Origin: Hydractinia symbiolongicarpus
Taxonomy: Eukaryota > Cnidaria > Hydrozoa > Anthoathecata > Hydractiniidae
Direction: 5' to 3'
NCBI RefSeq assembly: GCF_029227915.1
Contig: NC_079888.1
Coordinates: forward strand, 10,463,001 to 10,527,000
Length of the DNA: 64,000 nt
Shown piece by piece: positions 23,727 to 37,082 of this stretch (positions are counted from its first letter, which is position 1; every line of letters begins with the position of its first letter). The notes beneath the pieces are model-generated. The model was not told where the DNA came from. It ran no database searches and was given only the letters and a program-made list of their open reading frames with translations. Position numbers and translations under genes: made by a program.

Positions 23727-26162
23727 TATAACATCGTCAACTACATTCACAAGTTCTTAAATGCTGCTATAAGACATTTTACGGTCTACTAAAGGTCTTA
23801 CACGTAAACTACGTGGTTCCACGTGCCTCCGCAGGTTTCCAACGCTCTAGTCTTTCCACTCTCAGTGGACTACGACGTTCCATGTCGTCTTCCAGTGCAC
23901 CATTGCTTAATAACACCGTGAACAACATTTACAGACCTTTAAATGCTATTATATGTCCTTTTACGGCCTAATAAAAGCCTTACATGTAAGCTGAATGGTT
24001 CCTCGCGCCTGCACAGGTTCCCAACGGTCTAGTCCATCCAATCTCAACGGACTACGACCTCCCAAATCATTTTCCATTGCGTCAATGCTTTATAACAACG
24101 TGAACTCTATTTACAGGCTTTTAAAGGCTGTCATATGACCTTTTACAGCATAATAAAGGCCTTACACATAAATCACGTCGTTCCACGTGCCCGCGCAGGT
24201 TTCCAACGGTCTAGTCCTTCCACTCTCAATAGACTGCATCGTCCCAAGACGTTTTCCAGTGCGCCATTGTCCCATAACACCGTCAACTTCGTTTACAGGC
24301 AGTTAAAGGCAATGATATAGCCTTTTACGCCTACTAAAAGCCTTACACATAAATCATGTGGGTCCACGTGCCTGCGCAGGTTTCCAACAGAGTAGTAGCT
24401 CCACTCTCATTGGACTACGACGTTCCAAGTCATTTTCCAGGGCGCCATTGTCTTATAACACCGTCAACTTCGTTTACAGGTCTTTAAAGGCTGTTGTAAG
24501 ACCTTTTACGGCCTAATAAAAGCCTTACATGTAAACTAAATGGTTTCACGAGCCTGCGCAGGTTTCTAACGGTCTAGTCCTTCCACTCACAATAGACTGC
24601 ATCGTCCCAAGTCGTTTTCCAGTGCGCCATTGTCCTATAACACCGTCAACTACGTTTACAGGCAATTAAAGGCAATGATATAGCCTTTTACGATTAATAA
24701 AAGCCTTACATGTAAACTACATGGTTCCTCGCGCCTGCACAGGTTCCCAACTGTCTAGTCCATCCAATCTCAACGGACTGGGATGTCCCAAATCGTTTTC
24801 CAGTGCGCCATTGTCTTATAACACCAACAACTACGTTTAAAGAACTTTAAAGGCTGTTATGTGACCTTTTACGGAATCATAAAGGCCTTACACATAAACT
24901 ACGGGGTTCCACGTGCCTCCGCAGGTTTCCAACGGTCTAGTCTATCCACTCTCAATGGACTACGACGTGTGAAATCATTTTCCATTGCGTCAATGCTTTA
25001 TAACACCGTGAACTCCATTTACAGGCGTTTAAAGGCTGTGATGTGGCCTTTTACGCCTAATAAAGGCCTTACACGTTAATCACGTGGTTCCACGTGCCTG
25101 CACAAGTTCCAACAGAGTAGTCCCTCCACTCTGAATGGTCTACGTCGTCCTAAGTGGTTTTTCAGGGCGCCATTGTCTTATAACACTTTGAACTTTGTTT
25201 ACAGGCCTTTAAAGGTTGTTATATGACCTTTTGGGAGCTAATAAAAGCCTTACATGTAAACTACATTCCCCACGTCCCTCCACAACTACCCAACGCTCTA
25301 GTCCTTCTAATCTCCACGGACTATTACTTCCCATATTGATTTTCAGTGCGCCATTGTCTTATAACACCGTGAACAACATTTACAGACCTTAAAATGCTAT
25401 TGTATGTCCTTTTACAGCCTCATAGATGCCTTACACCTAAATTACGTGATTCCATGTGCCTGCGCAGGTTTCCAACTGTCTAGTCCTTCCAATCTCAATG
25501 GACTACGACGTGTGAAACCATTTTCCATTGCGTCAATGCTTTATAACACCGTGAACTCCATTTGCAGGCTTTTAAAGGCTGTCATATGACCTTTTAAGGC
25601 CTATTAAAGGCCTTACACATAAATCACGCCGTTCCACGTGCCTGCGCAGGTTTCCAACGGTCTAGTCCTTTCACTCTCAATAGACTGCATCGTCCCAAGT
25701 CGTTTTCCAGTGCGCCATTTTCTTATAACACTGTGAACAACGTTTACAAGCCTTTAAAGGCTGTTATATGGCCTTTTACGGCCTAATAAAGGCCTTACAC
25801 ATAAATCACGATGTTCCACGTGCCTGAACAGGTTTCCAACAGAGTATTCGCTCCACTCTCATTGGACTACGGCCTTCCAAGTCGTTTTTGAGGGCGCCAC
25901 TGTCTTATAACAACGTCAGCTACGCTTACAGGCATTTAAAGGCTGCGATGTAGCCTTTTACCGCCTAATAAAGGCCTTACACGTAAATCACGTGGTTGCA
26001 CGTGCCTGCACAAGTTCCAACAGAGTAGTCCCTCCACTCTGAATGGTCTACGTCGTCCTAAGTCGTTTTCCAGGGCGCCATTGTCTTATAACACTGTGAA
26101 CTTCGTTTACAGGCCTTTAAAGGTTGTTATATGACGTTTTACGGCCTAATAAAAGCCTTACA
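23727..26162 (+). repeat. Nested 14-mer sub-repeat (offset 2541 bp), copy 2
   Basis: This copy keeps the full-length monomer where the first copy has the 69-bp deletion. It shares GGTTTTTCAGGGCGCC, ACTTTGAACTTTGTTTACAGG and the GCACCACGTCCC-class monomer (here CATTCCCCACG) with the first copy. It is repeated again near 29650-31729. Confidence 0.9.
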
Positions 26163-29100
26163 TGTAAACTACATGGTTCCTCGCGCCTGCACAGGTTCCC
26201 AACGGTCTAGTCCATCCAATCTCAACGGACTACGACCTCCCGAATCATTTTCCATTGCGTCAATGCTTTATAACAACGTGAACTTCATTTACAGGCTTTT
26301 AAAGGCTGTCAATTGACCTTTTACAGCCTATTAAAGGCCTTACACATAAATCACGCCGTTCCACGAGCCTGCGCAGGTTTTCAACGGTCTAGTCCTTCCA
26401 CTCTAAATAGACTGCGTCGTCCCGAGTCGTTTTCCAGTGCGCCATTGTCCTAAAACACCGTCAACTACGTTTACAGGCAATTAAAGGCAATGATATAGCC
26501 TTTTACGCCTAATAAAAGCCTTACACATAAGTCACGTGGTTCCACGTGGCTGCGCAGGCTTCCAACAGAGTAGTAGCGCTACTCTCATTGGACTACGACG
26601 TTCCAAGTCGTTTTCCAGGTTGCCATTGTCTTATAACACTGTCAACTTCGTTTACAGGCCTTTAAAGGCTTTTATATGACCTTTTACGGCCTAATAATAG
26701 CCTTACACGTAAATTACGTGGTTCAACGAGCCTGCGCAGGTTTCCAACGGTCTAGTCTTTCCATTCTCAAAAAACTGCGTCGTCCCAAGTCGCTTTCCAG
26801 TGCGCCATTTTCTTATAACACCGTGAACAACATTTACAGACTTTAAAATGCTATTATATGTTCTGTTACAGCCTCATAGATGCCTTACACTTAAATTACG
26901 TTTTTCCACGTGCCTGCGCAGGTTTCCAACTGTCTAGTCCTTCCAATCTCATTGGACTACGACGTTCCATGTCGTCTTCCAGTGCACCATTGCTTAATAA
27001 CACCGTGAACAACATTTACAGACCTTTAAATGCTATTATATGTCCTTTTACGGCCTAATAAAAGCCTTATATGTAAGCTGAATGGTTCCTCGCGCCTGCA
27101 CAGGTTCCCATCGGTCTAGTCAATCCAATCTCACCGGACTACGACCTTCCAAATCGTTTTCCAGTGCGTTATTGCCTTATAACATCGTCAACTACATTCA
27201 CAAGTTCTTAAATGCTGCTATAAGACAATTTACGGTCTACTAAAGGTCTTACACGTAAACTACGTGGTTCCACGTGCCTCCGCAGGTTTCCAACGCTCTA
27301 GTCTTTCCACTCTCAGTGGACTACGACGTTCCATGTCGTCTTCCAGTGCACCATTGCTTAATAACACCGTGAACAACATTTACAGACCTTTAAATGCTAT
27401 TATATGTCCTTTTACGGCCTAATAAAAGCCTTACATGTAAGCTGAATGGTTCCTCGCGCCTGCACAGTGCTTTATAACAACGTGAACTCCATTTACAGGC
27501 TTTTAAAGGCTGTCATATGACCTTTTACAGCATAATAAAGGCCTTACACATAAATCACGTCGTTCCACGTGCCCGCGCAGGTTTCCAACGGTCTAGTCCT
27601 TCCACTCTCAATAGACTGCATCGTCCCAAGTCGTTTTCCAGTGCGCCATTGTCCCATAACACCGTCAACTTCGTTTACAGGCAGTTAAAGGCAATGATAT
27701 AGCCTTTTACGCCTACTAAAAGCCTTACACATAAATCACGTGGGTCCACGTGCCTGCGCAGGTTTCCAACAGAGTAGTAGCTCCACTCTCATTGGACTAC
27801 GACGTTCCAAGTCATTTTCCAGGGCGCCATTGTCTTATAACACCGTCAACTTCGTTTACAGGTCTTTAAAGGCTGTTGTAAGACCTTTTACGGCCTAATA
27901 AAAGCCTTACATGTAAACTAAATGGTTTCACGAGCCTGCGCAGGTTTCTAACGGTCTAGTCCTTCCACTCACAATAGACTGCATCGTCCCAAGTCGTTTT
28001 CCAGTGCGCCATTGTCCTATAACACCGTCAACTACGTTTACAGGCAATTAAAGGCAATGATATAGCCTTTTACGATTAATAAAAGCCTTACATGTAAACT
28101 ACATGGTTCCTCGCGCCTGCACAGGTTCCCAACTGTCTAGTCCATCCAATCTCAACGGACTGGGATGTCCCAAATCGTTTTCCAGTGCGCCATTGTCTTA
28201 TAACACCAACAACTACGTTTAAAGAACTTTAAAGGCTGTTATGTGACCTTTTACGGAATCATAAAGGCCTTACACATAAACTACGGGGTTCCACGTGCCT
28301 CCGCAGGTTTCCAACGGTCTAGTCTATCCACTCTCAATGGACTACGACGTGTGAAATCATTTTCCATTGCGTCAATGCTTTATAACACCGTGAACTCCAT
28401 TTACAGGCGTTTAAAGGCTGTGATGTGGCCTTTTACGCCTAATAAAGGCCTTACACGTTAATCACGTGGTTCCACGTGCCTGCACAAGTTCCAACAGAGT
28501 AGTCCCTCCACTCTGAATGGTCTACGTCGTCCTAAGTGGTTTTTCAGGGCGCCATTGTCTTATAACACTTTGAACTTTGTTTACAGGCCTTTAAAGGTTG
28601 TTATATGACCTTTTGGGAGCTAATAAAAGCCTTACATGTAAACTACATACACCACGTCCCTCCACAACTACCCAACGCTCTAGTCCTTCTAATCTCCACG
28701 GACTATTACTTCCCATATTGATTTTCAGTGCGCCATTGTCTTATAACACCGTGAACAACATTTACAGACCTTAAAATGCTATTGTATGTCCTTTTACAGC
28801 CTCATAGATGCCTTACACCTAAATTACGTGATTCCATGTGCCTGCGCAGGTTTCCAACTGTCTAGTCCTTCCAATCTCAATGGACTACGACGTGTGAAAC
28901 CATTTTCCATTGCGTCAATGCTTTATAACACCGTGAACTCCATTTGCAGGCTTTTAAAGGCTGTCATATGACCTTTTAAGGCCTATTAAAGGCCTTACAC
29001 ATAAATCACGCCGTTCCACGTGCCTGCGCAGGTTTCCAACGGTCTAGTCCTTCCACTCTCAATAGACTGCATCGTCCCAAGTCGTTTTCCAGTGCGCCAT

Positions 29101-31729
29101 TTTCTTATAACACTGTGAACAACGTTTACAAGCCTTTAAAGGCTGTTATATGGCCTTTTACGGCCTAATAAAGGCCTTACACATAAATCACGCTGTTCCA
29201 CGTGCCTGCACAGGTTTCCAACAGAGTGTTCGCTCCACTCTCATTGGACTACGGCCTTCCAAGTCGTTTTTGAGGGCGCCACTGTCTTATAACAACGTCA
29301 GCTACGCTTACAGGCATTTAAAGGCTGCGATGTAGCCTTTTACCGCCTAATAAAGGCCTTACACGTAAATCACGTGGTTGCACGTGCCTGCACAAGTTCC
29401 AACAGAGTAGTCCCTCCACTCTGAATGGTCTACGTCGTCCTAAGTCGTTTTCCAGGGCGCCATTGTCTTATAACACTGTGAACTTCGTTTACAGGCCTTT
29501 AAAGGTTGTTATATGACGTTTTACGGCCTAATAAAAGCCTTACCTGTAAACTACATGCACCACGTCCCTCCACAACTACCCAACGCTCTAGACCTTCTAA
29601 TCTCCACGTACTATTACTTCCCATATTGATTTCCAGTGCGCCATTGTCTTATAACATCGTCAACTACATTCACAAGTTCTTAAATGCTGCTATAAGACAT
29701 TTTACGGTCTACTAAAGGTCTTACACGTAAACTACGTGGTTCCACGTGCCTCCGCAGGTTTCCAACGCTCTAGTCTTTCCACTCTCAGTGGACTACGACG
29801 TTCCATGTCGTCTTCCAGTGCACCATTGCTTAATAACACCGTGAACAACATTTACAGACCTTTAAATGCTATTATATGTCCTTTTACGGCCTAATAAAAG
29901 CCTTACATGTAAGCTGAATGGTTCCTCGCGCCTGCACAGGTTCCCAACGGTCTAGTCCATCCAATCTCAACGGACTACGACCTCCCAAATCATTTTCCAT
30001 TGCGTCAATGCTTTATAACAACGTGAACTCTATTTACAGGCTTTTAAAGGCTGTCATATGACCTTTTACAGCATAATAAAGGCCTTACACATAAATCACG
30101 TCGTTCCACGTGCCCGCGCAGGTTTCCAACGGTCTAGTCCTTCCACTCTCAATAGACTGCATCGTCCCAAGACGTTTTCCAGTGCGCCATTGTCCCATAA
30201 CACCGTCAACTTCGTTTACAGGCAGTTAAAGGCAATGATATAGCCTTTTACGCCTACTAAAAGCCTTACACATAAATCATGTGGGTCCACGTGCCTGCGC
30301 AGGTTTCCAACAGAGTAGTAGCTCCACTCTCATTGGACTACGACGTTCCAAGTCATTTTCCAGGGCGCCATTGTCTTATAACACCGTCAACTTCGTTTAC
30401 AGGTCTTTAAAGGCTGTTGTAAGACCTTTTACGGCCTAATAAAAGCCTTACATGTAAACTAAATGGTTTCACGAGCCTGCGCAGGTTTCTAACGGTCTAG
30501 TCCTTCCACTCACAATAGACTGCATCGTCCCAAGTCGTTTTCCAGTGCGCCATTGTCCTATAACACCGTCAACTACGTTTACAGGCAATTAAAGGCAATG
30601 ATATAGCCTTTTACGATTAATAAAAGCCTTACATGTAAACTACATGGTTCCTCGCGCCTGCACAGGTTCCCAACTGTCTAGTCCATCCAATCTCAACGGA
30701 CTGGGATGTCCCAAATCGTTTTCCAGTGCGCCATTGTCTTATAACACCAACAACTACGTTTAAAGAACTTTAAAGGCTGTTATGTGACCTTTTACGGAAT
30801 CATAAAGGCCTTACACATAAACTACGGGGTTCCACGTGCCTCCGCAGGTTTCCAACGGTCTAGTCTATCCACTCTCAATGGACTACGACGTGTGAAATCA
30901 TTTTCCATTGCGTCAATGCTTTATAACACCGTGAACTCCATTTACAGGCGTTTAAAGGCTGTGATGTGGCCTTTTACGCCTAATAAAGGCCTTACACGTT
31001 AATCACGTGGTTCCACGTGCCTGCACAAGTTCCAACAGAGTAGTCCCTCCACTCTGAATGGTCTACGTCGTCCTAAGTGGTTTTTCAGGGCGCCATTGTC
31101 TTATAACACTTTGAACTTTGTTTACAGGCCTTTAAAGGTTGTTATATGACCTTTTGGGAGCTAATAAAAGCCTTACATGTAAACTACATTCCCCACGTCC
31201 CTCCACAACTACCCAACGCTCTAGTCCTTCTAATCTCCACGGACTATTACTTCCCATATTGATTTTCAGTGCGCCATTGTCTTATAACACCGTGAACAAC
31301 ATTTACAGACCTTAAAATGCTATTGTATGTCCTTTTACAGCCTCATAGATGCCTTACACCTAAATTACGTGATTCCATGTGCCTGCGCAGGTTTCCAACT
31401 GTCTAGTCCTTCCAATCTCAATGGACTACGACGTGTGAAACCATTTTCCATTGCGTCAATGCTTTATAACACCGTGAACTCCATTTGCAGGCTTTTAAAG
31501 GCTGTCATATGACCTTTTAAGGCCTATTAAAGGCCTTACACATAAATCACGCCGTTCCACGTGCCTGCGCAGGTTTCCAACGGTCTAGTCCTTTCACTCT
31601 CAATAGACTGCATCGTCCCAAGTCGTTTTCCAGTGCGCCATTTTCTTATAACACTGTGAACAACGTTTACAAGCCTTTAAAGGCTGTTATATGGCCTTTT
31701 ACGGCCTAATAAAGGCCTTACACATAAAT
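25807..31729 (+). repeat. Large higher-order repeat, 5923-bp unit, copy 2
   Basis: This is the tandem copy of 19884-25806 and is nearly identical over its last 5.7 kb. It ends near 31729, where the sequence switches from the expected CACGATGTTCC monomer to a CACGTCGTTCC monomer like those at 24135 and 30058, which suggests a later deletion or unequal exchange at the border. Confidence 0.94.
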
Positions 31730-32949
31730 CACGTCGTTCCACGTGCCCGCGCAGGTTTCCAACGGTCTAGTCCTTCCACTCTCAATAGACTGCATCGTCC
31801 CAAGTCGTTTTCCAGTGCGCCATTGTCCCATAACACCGTCAACTTCGTTTACAGGCAGTTAAAGGCAATGATATAGCCTTTTACGCCTACTAAAAGCCTT
31901 ACACATAAATCATGTGGGTCCACGTGCCTGCGCAGGTTTCCAACAGAGTAGTAGCTCCACTCTCATTGGACTACGACGTTCCAAGTCATTTTCCAGGGCG
32001 CCATTGTCTTATAACACCGTCAACTTCGTTTACAGGCAATTAAAGGCAATGATATAGCCTTTTACGCCTAATAAAAGCCTTACACGTAAATGACGTGGTT
32101 TCACGAGGCTGTGCAGGTTTCTAACGGTCTAGTCCTTCCACTCTTAATAGACTGCTTCGTTCTAAGTCGTTCTCCAGTGCGCCATTGTCCTATAACACCG
32201 TCAACTACGTTTATAGGCAATTAAAGGCAATGATATAGCCTTTTACGATTAATAAAAGCCTTACATGTAAACTACATGGTTGTTGCGCCTGCACAGGTTC
32301 CCAACTGTCTAGTCCATCCAATCTCAACGGACTACGACCTCCCAAATCATTTTCCATTGCGTCAACGCTTTATAACAACGTGAACTTCATTTACAGGCTT
32401 TTAAAGGCTGTCATATGACCTTTTACAGCCTATTAAAGGCCTTACACATAAATCACGCCGTTCCACAAGCCTGCGCAGGTTTTCAACGGTCTAGTCCTTT
32501 CACTCTAAATAGACTGCGTCGTCCCAAGTCGTTTTCCAGTGCGCCATTGTCCTAAAACACCGTCAACTACGTTTACAGGCAATTAAAGGCAATGATATAG
32601 CCTTTACGCCTAATAAAAGCCTTACACATAAGTCACGTGGTTCCACGTGGCTGCGCAGGTTTCCAACAGAGTAGTAGCTCTACTCTCATTGGACTACGAC
32701 GTTCCAAGTCGTTTTCCAGGTTGCCATTGTCTTATAACACTGTCAACTTCGTTTACAGGCCTTTAAAGGCTTTTATATGACCTTTTACGGCCTAATAATA
32801 GCCTTACGCGTAAATTTCGTGGTTCAACGAGCCTGCGCAGGTTTCCAACGGTCTAGTCTTTCCATTCTCAATAAACTGCGTCGTCCCAAGTCGCTTTCCA
32901 GTGCGCCATTGTCTTATAACACCGTGAACAACATTTACAGACTTTTAAA
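31730..32949 (+). repeat. Mosaic satellite segment between higher-order blocks
   Basis: These are full-length monomers of several types. Parts resemble 37840-38340, such as ACGTAAATTTCGTGG near 32812 and 38190 and TCAACGCTTTATAACAACG near 32362. There is no gene and no exact long copy. Confidence 0.8.
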
Positions 32950-34480
32950 TGATATTTTATGTCCTTTTACAGCCTCATAGATGCCTTACACCTAAATTAC
33001 GTGATTCCACGTGCCTGCGCAGGTTTCCAACTGTCTAGTCCTTCCAATCTCAATGGACTACGACGTGTGAAACCATTTTCCATTGCGTCAATGCTTTATA
33101 ACACCGTGAACTCCATTTGCAGGCTTTTAAAGGCTGTCATATGACCTTTTACGGCCTATTAAAGGCCTTACACATAAATCACGCTGTTTCACGTGCCTGC
33201 GCAGGTTTCCAACGGTCTAGTCCTTCCACTCTCAATAGACTGCATCGTCCCAAGTCGATTTCCAGTGCGCCATTGTCTTATAACACCGTGAACAACATTT
33301 ACAGACTTTAAAATGCTATTATATGTCCTTTTACAGCCTCATAGATGCCTTACACCTAAATTACGTGGTTGCACGTGCCTGCGCAGGTTTCCAACGAAGT
33401 AGTAGCTCCACTCTCATTGGACTACCACGTTCCAAGTCGTTTTCCAGAGCGCCATTGTCTTAAAACACTGTGAACTTCGTTTACAGGCCTTTAAAAGCTG
33501 TTATATGACCTTTTACGGCCTAATAAAAGCCTTACATGTAAACTACATGGTTTTTCGCGCCTGCACAGGTTCCCAACTGTCTAGTCCATCTAATCTCAAC
33601 GGACTGGGATGTCCCAAGTCGTTTTCCCCAGTGCGCCATTGTCTTATAACACCAAAAACTACGTTTAAAGAACTTTAAAGGCTGTTATATGACCTTTTAC
33701 CGAATCATAAGGGTTACACATAAACTACGTGGTTCCACGTGCCTCCGCAGGTTTCCAACGCCCTAGTCTTTCCACTTTCAGTGGACTACGACGTTCCATG
33801 CCATCTTCCAGTGCACCATTGCATAATAACACCGTGAACAACATTTACAGACCTTTAAATGCTATTATACGTCCTTTTACAGCCGCATAGATGCCTTACA
33901 CTTAAATTACGTTGTTCCACCTGCTTGCACAGGTTTCCAACTGTCTAGTCCTTCCAATCTCAATGGACTACGACGTTTGAAATCATTTTCCATTGCGTCA
34001 ATACTTTATAACACCGTGAACTCCATTTACAGGCCTTTAAAGGCTGTCATATGACCTTTTACGGCCTAATAAAGGCGTTACACATAAGTCACGTGGTTCC
34101 ACGTGGCTGCGCAGGTTTCCAACAGAGTAGTAGCTCCACTCTTATTGGACTACGACGTTCCAAGTCGTTTTCCAGGGCGCCATTGTCATATAACACTGTG
34201 AACTTCGCTTACAGCCCCTTAAAGGCTGTTATATGACCTTTTACGGCCTAATAAAAGCCTTACATGTAAACTACTTGGTTTCTCGCGCCTGCACAGGTTC
34301 CCAACGGTCTAGTTCATCCTATCTCAACGGACTACGACCTCCCAAATCATTTTCCATTGCGTCAATGCTTTATAACAGCGTGAACTACGTTTACAGACTT
34401 TAAAATGCTATTGTATGTCCTTTTACAGCCTCATAAATGCCTTACACCTAAATTACGTGGTTCCACGTGCCTGCGCAGGT
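32950..34480 (+). repeat. Higher-order block, partner of 40668-42198 (offset 7718 bp)
   Basis: Private markers shared with the partner include CGTTTTCCCCAGTGCGCC (33621 and 41339), ACCAAAAACTACG, TCATAAGGGTTACAC and TTATACGTCC. Both copies keep a 2-bp CC insertion in the normally TTTTCCAG block. Confidence 0.9.
34051..34232 (+). repeat. Representative monomer, CTTCG / GGGCGCC type (182 bp)
   Basis: This type is marked by CAACAGAGTAGTAGCTCCAC, GACGTTCCAAGTCG, TTTTCCAGGGCGCCATTGTC and GTGAACTTCG. Similar monomers recur throughout, and 41769-41950 is a near-copy 7718 bp away. A sub-form has GAGTATTCGCTCCACTC and ACTACGGCCTTCC. Confidence 0.88.
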
Positions 34481-34529
34481 TTCCAACTGTGTAGTCCTTC
34501 CAATCTCAATGGACTACGACGTGTGAAAT

Positions 34530-35835
34530 CATTTTCCATTGCGTCAATGCTTTATAACACCGTGAACTCCATTTACAGGCTTTTAAAGGCTGTGATGTGG
34601 CCTTTTACGCCTAATAAAGGCCTTACACGTTAATCACGTGGTTCCACGTGCCTGCACAAGTTCCAACAGAGTAGTCCCTCCACTCTGAATGGTCTACGTC
34701 GTCCTAAGTGGTTTTTCAGGGCGCCATTGTCTTATAACACTTTGAACTTTGTTTACAGGCCTTTAAAGGTTGTTATATGACCTTTTGGGAGCTAATAAAA
34801 GCCTTACATGTAAACTACATACACCACGTCCCTCCACAACTACCCAACGCTCTAGTCCTTCTAATCTCCACGGACTATTACTTCCCATATTGATTTTCAG
34901 TGCGCCATTGTCTTATAACACCGTGAACAACATTTACAGACCTTAAAATGCTATTGTATGTCCTTTTACAGCCTCATAGATGCCTTACACCTAAATTACG
35001 TGATTCCATGTGCCTGCGCAGGTTTCCAACTGTCTAGTCCTTCCAATCTCAATGGACTACGACGTGTGAAACCATTTTCCATTGCGTCAATGCTTTATAA
35101 CACCGTGAACTCCATTTGCAGGCTTTTAAAGGCTGTCATATGACCTTTTAAGGCCTATTAAAGGCCTTACACATAAATCACGCCGTTCCACGTGCCTGCG
35201 CAGGTTTCCAACGGTCTAGTCCTTTCACTCTCAATAGACTGCATCGTCCCAAGTCGTTTTCCAGTGCGCCATTTTCTTATAACACTGTGAACAACGTTTA
35301 CAAGCCTTTAAAGGCTGTTATATGGCCTTTTACGGCCTAATAAAGGCCTTACACATAAATCACGCTGTTCCACGTGCCTGCACAGGTTTCCAACAGAGTA
35401 TTCGCTCCACTCTCATTGGAATACGGCCTTCCAAGTCGTTTTTGAGGGCGCCACTGTCTTATAACAACGTCAGCTACGCTTACAGGCATTTAAAGGCTGC
35501 GATGTAGCCTTTTACCGCCTAATAAAGGCCTTACACGTAAATCACGTGGTTGCACGTGCCTGCACAAGTTCCAACAGAGTAGTCCCTCCACTCTGAATGG
35601 TCTACGTCGTCCTAAGTCGTTTTCCAGGGCGCCATTGTCTTATAACACTGTGAACTTCGTTTACAGGCCTTTAAAGGTTGTTATATGACGTTTTACGGCC
35701 TAATAAAAGCCTTACCTGTAAACTACATGCACCACGTCCCTCCACAACTACCCAACGCTCTAGACCTTCTAATCTCCACGTACTATTACTTCCCATATTG
35801 ATTTCCAGTGCGCCATTGTCTTATAACATCGTCAA
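34530..35835 (+). repeat. Higher-order block, partner of 22435-23740 (offset 12095 bp)
   Basis: This block carries the same run as the 5923-bp unit (GGTTTTTCAGGGCGCC, the divergent GCACCACGTCCC class, the GTGATTCCATG monomer and GTCAGCTACGCTTACAGG). It ends where ACTAAATTTACAAGATC replaces ACTACATTCACAAGTTC. Confidence 0.87.
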
Positions 35836-35959
35836 CTAAATTTACAAGATCTTAAAGGCTGCTATATGACATTTTACGGTCTACTAAAGGTCTTACACGT
35901 AAACTACGTGGTTCCACGTGCCTCCGCAGGTTTCCAACGCTCTAGTCTTTCCACTCTCA

Positions 35960-37082
35960 GTGGACTACGACGTTCCATGTCGTCTTCCAGTGCACCATTG
36001 CTTAATAACACCGTGAACAACATTTACAGACCTTTAAATGCTATTATATGTCCTTTTACGGCCTAATAAAAGCCTTATATGTAAGCTGAATGGTTCCTCG
36101 CGCCTGCACAGGTTCCCATCGGTCTAGTCAATCCAATCTCACCGGACTACGACCTTCCAAATCGTTTTCCAGTGCGTTATTGCCTTATAACATCGTCAAC
36201 TACATTCACAAGTTCTTAAATGCTGCTATAAGACATTTTACGGTCTACTAAAGGTCTTAAACGTAAACTACGTGGTTCCACGTGCCTCCGCAGGTTTCCA
36301 ACGCTCTAGTCTTTCCACTCTCAGTGGACTACGACGTTCCATGTCGTCTTCCAGTGCACCATTGCTTAATAACACCGTGAACAACATTTACAGACCTTTA
36401 AATGCTATTATATGTCCTTTTACGGCCTAATAAAAGCCTTACATGTAAGCTGAATGGTTCCTCGCGCCTGCACAGTGCTTTATAACAACGTGAACTCCAT
36501 TTACAGGCTTTTAAAGGCTGTCATATGACCTTTTACAGCATAATAAAGGCCTTACACATAAATCACGTCGTTCCACGTGCCCGCGCAGGTTTCCAACGGT
36601 CTAGTCCTTCCACTCTCAATAGACTGCATCGTCCCAAGTCGTTTTCCAGTGCGCCATTGTCCCATAACACCGTCAACTTCGTTTACAGGCAGTTAAAGGC
36701 AATGATATAGCCTTTTACGCCTACTAAAAGCCTTACACATAAATCATGTGGGTCCACGTGCCTGCGCAGGTTTCCAACAGAGTAGTAGCTCCACTCTCAT
36801 TGGACTACGACGTTCCAAGTCATTTTCCAGGGCGCCATTGTCTTATAACACCGTCAACTTCGTTTACAGGTCTTTAAAGGCTGTTGTAAGACCTTTTACG
36901 GCCTAATAAAAGCCTTACATGTAAACTAAATGGTTTCACGAGCCTGCGCAGGTTTCTAACGGTCTAGTCCTTCCACTCACAATAGACTGCATCGTCTCAA
37001 GTCGTTTTCCAGTGCGCCATTGTCCTATAACACCGTCAACTACGTTTACAGGCAATTAAAGGCAATGATATAGCCTTTTACG
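35960..37082 (+). repeat. Higher-order block, partner of 21029-22151 (offset 14931 bp)
   Basis: This includes the third copy of the 69-bp deletion junction (36475/36476). Small differences include GGTCTTAAACG near 36255 and CATCGTCTCAAG near 36991. It is thus a partial third copy of the segment duplicated in the 5923-bp repeats, displaced by several kilobases. Confidence 0.87.

Larger units (their letters stand above)
19884..25806 (+). repeat. Large higher-order repeat, 5923-bp unit, copy 1
   Basis: From 20053 to 25806 every marker recurs 5923 bp downstream, including the truncated-monomer junction at 21544/21545, GAGTGTTCGC near 23303 and the private CTACATTCCCCACG at 25261. The first 170 bp are slightly more diverged (GCTGTTCC against GATGTTCC, ATGTAGAC against ATGTAGCC). 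The unit holds about 33 monomers, one of them truncated by 69 bp. It contains two 2541-bp (14-mer) sub-repeats, so it is a nested duplication. Confidence 0.94.
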
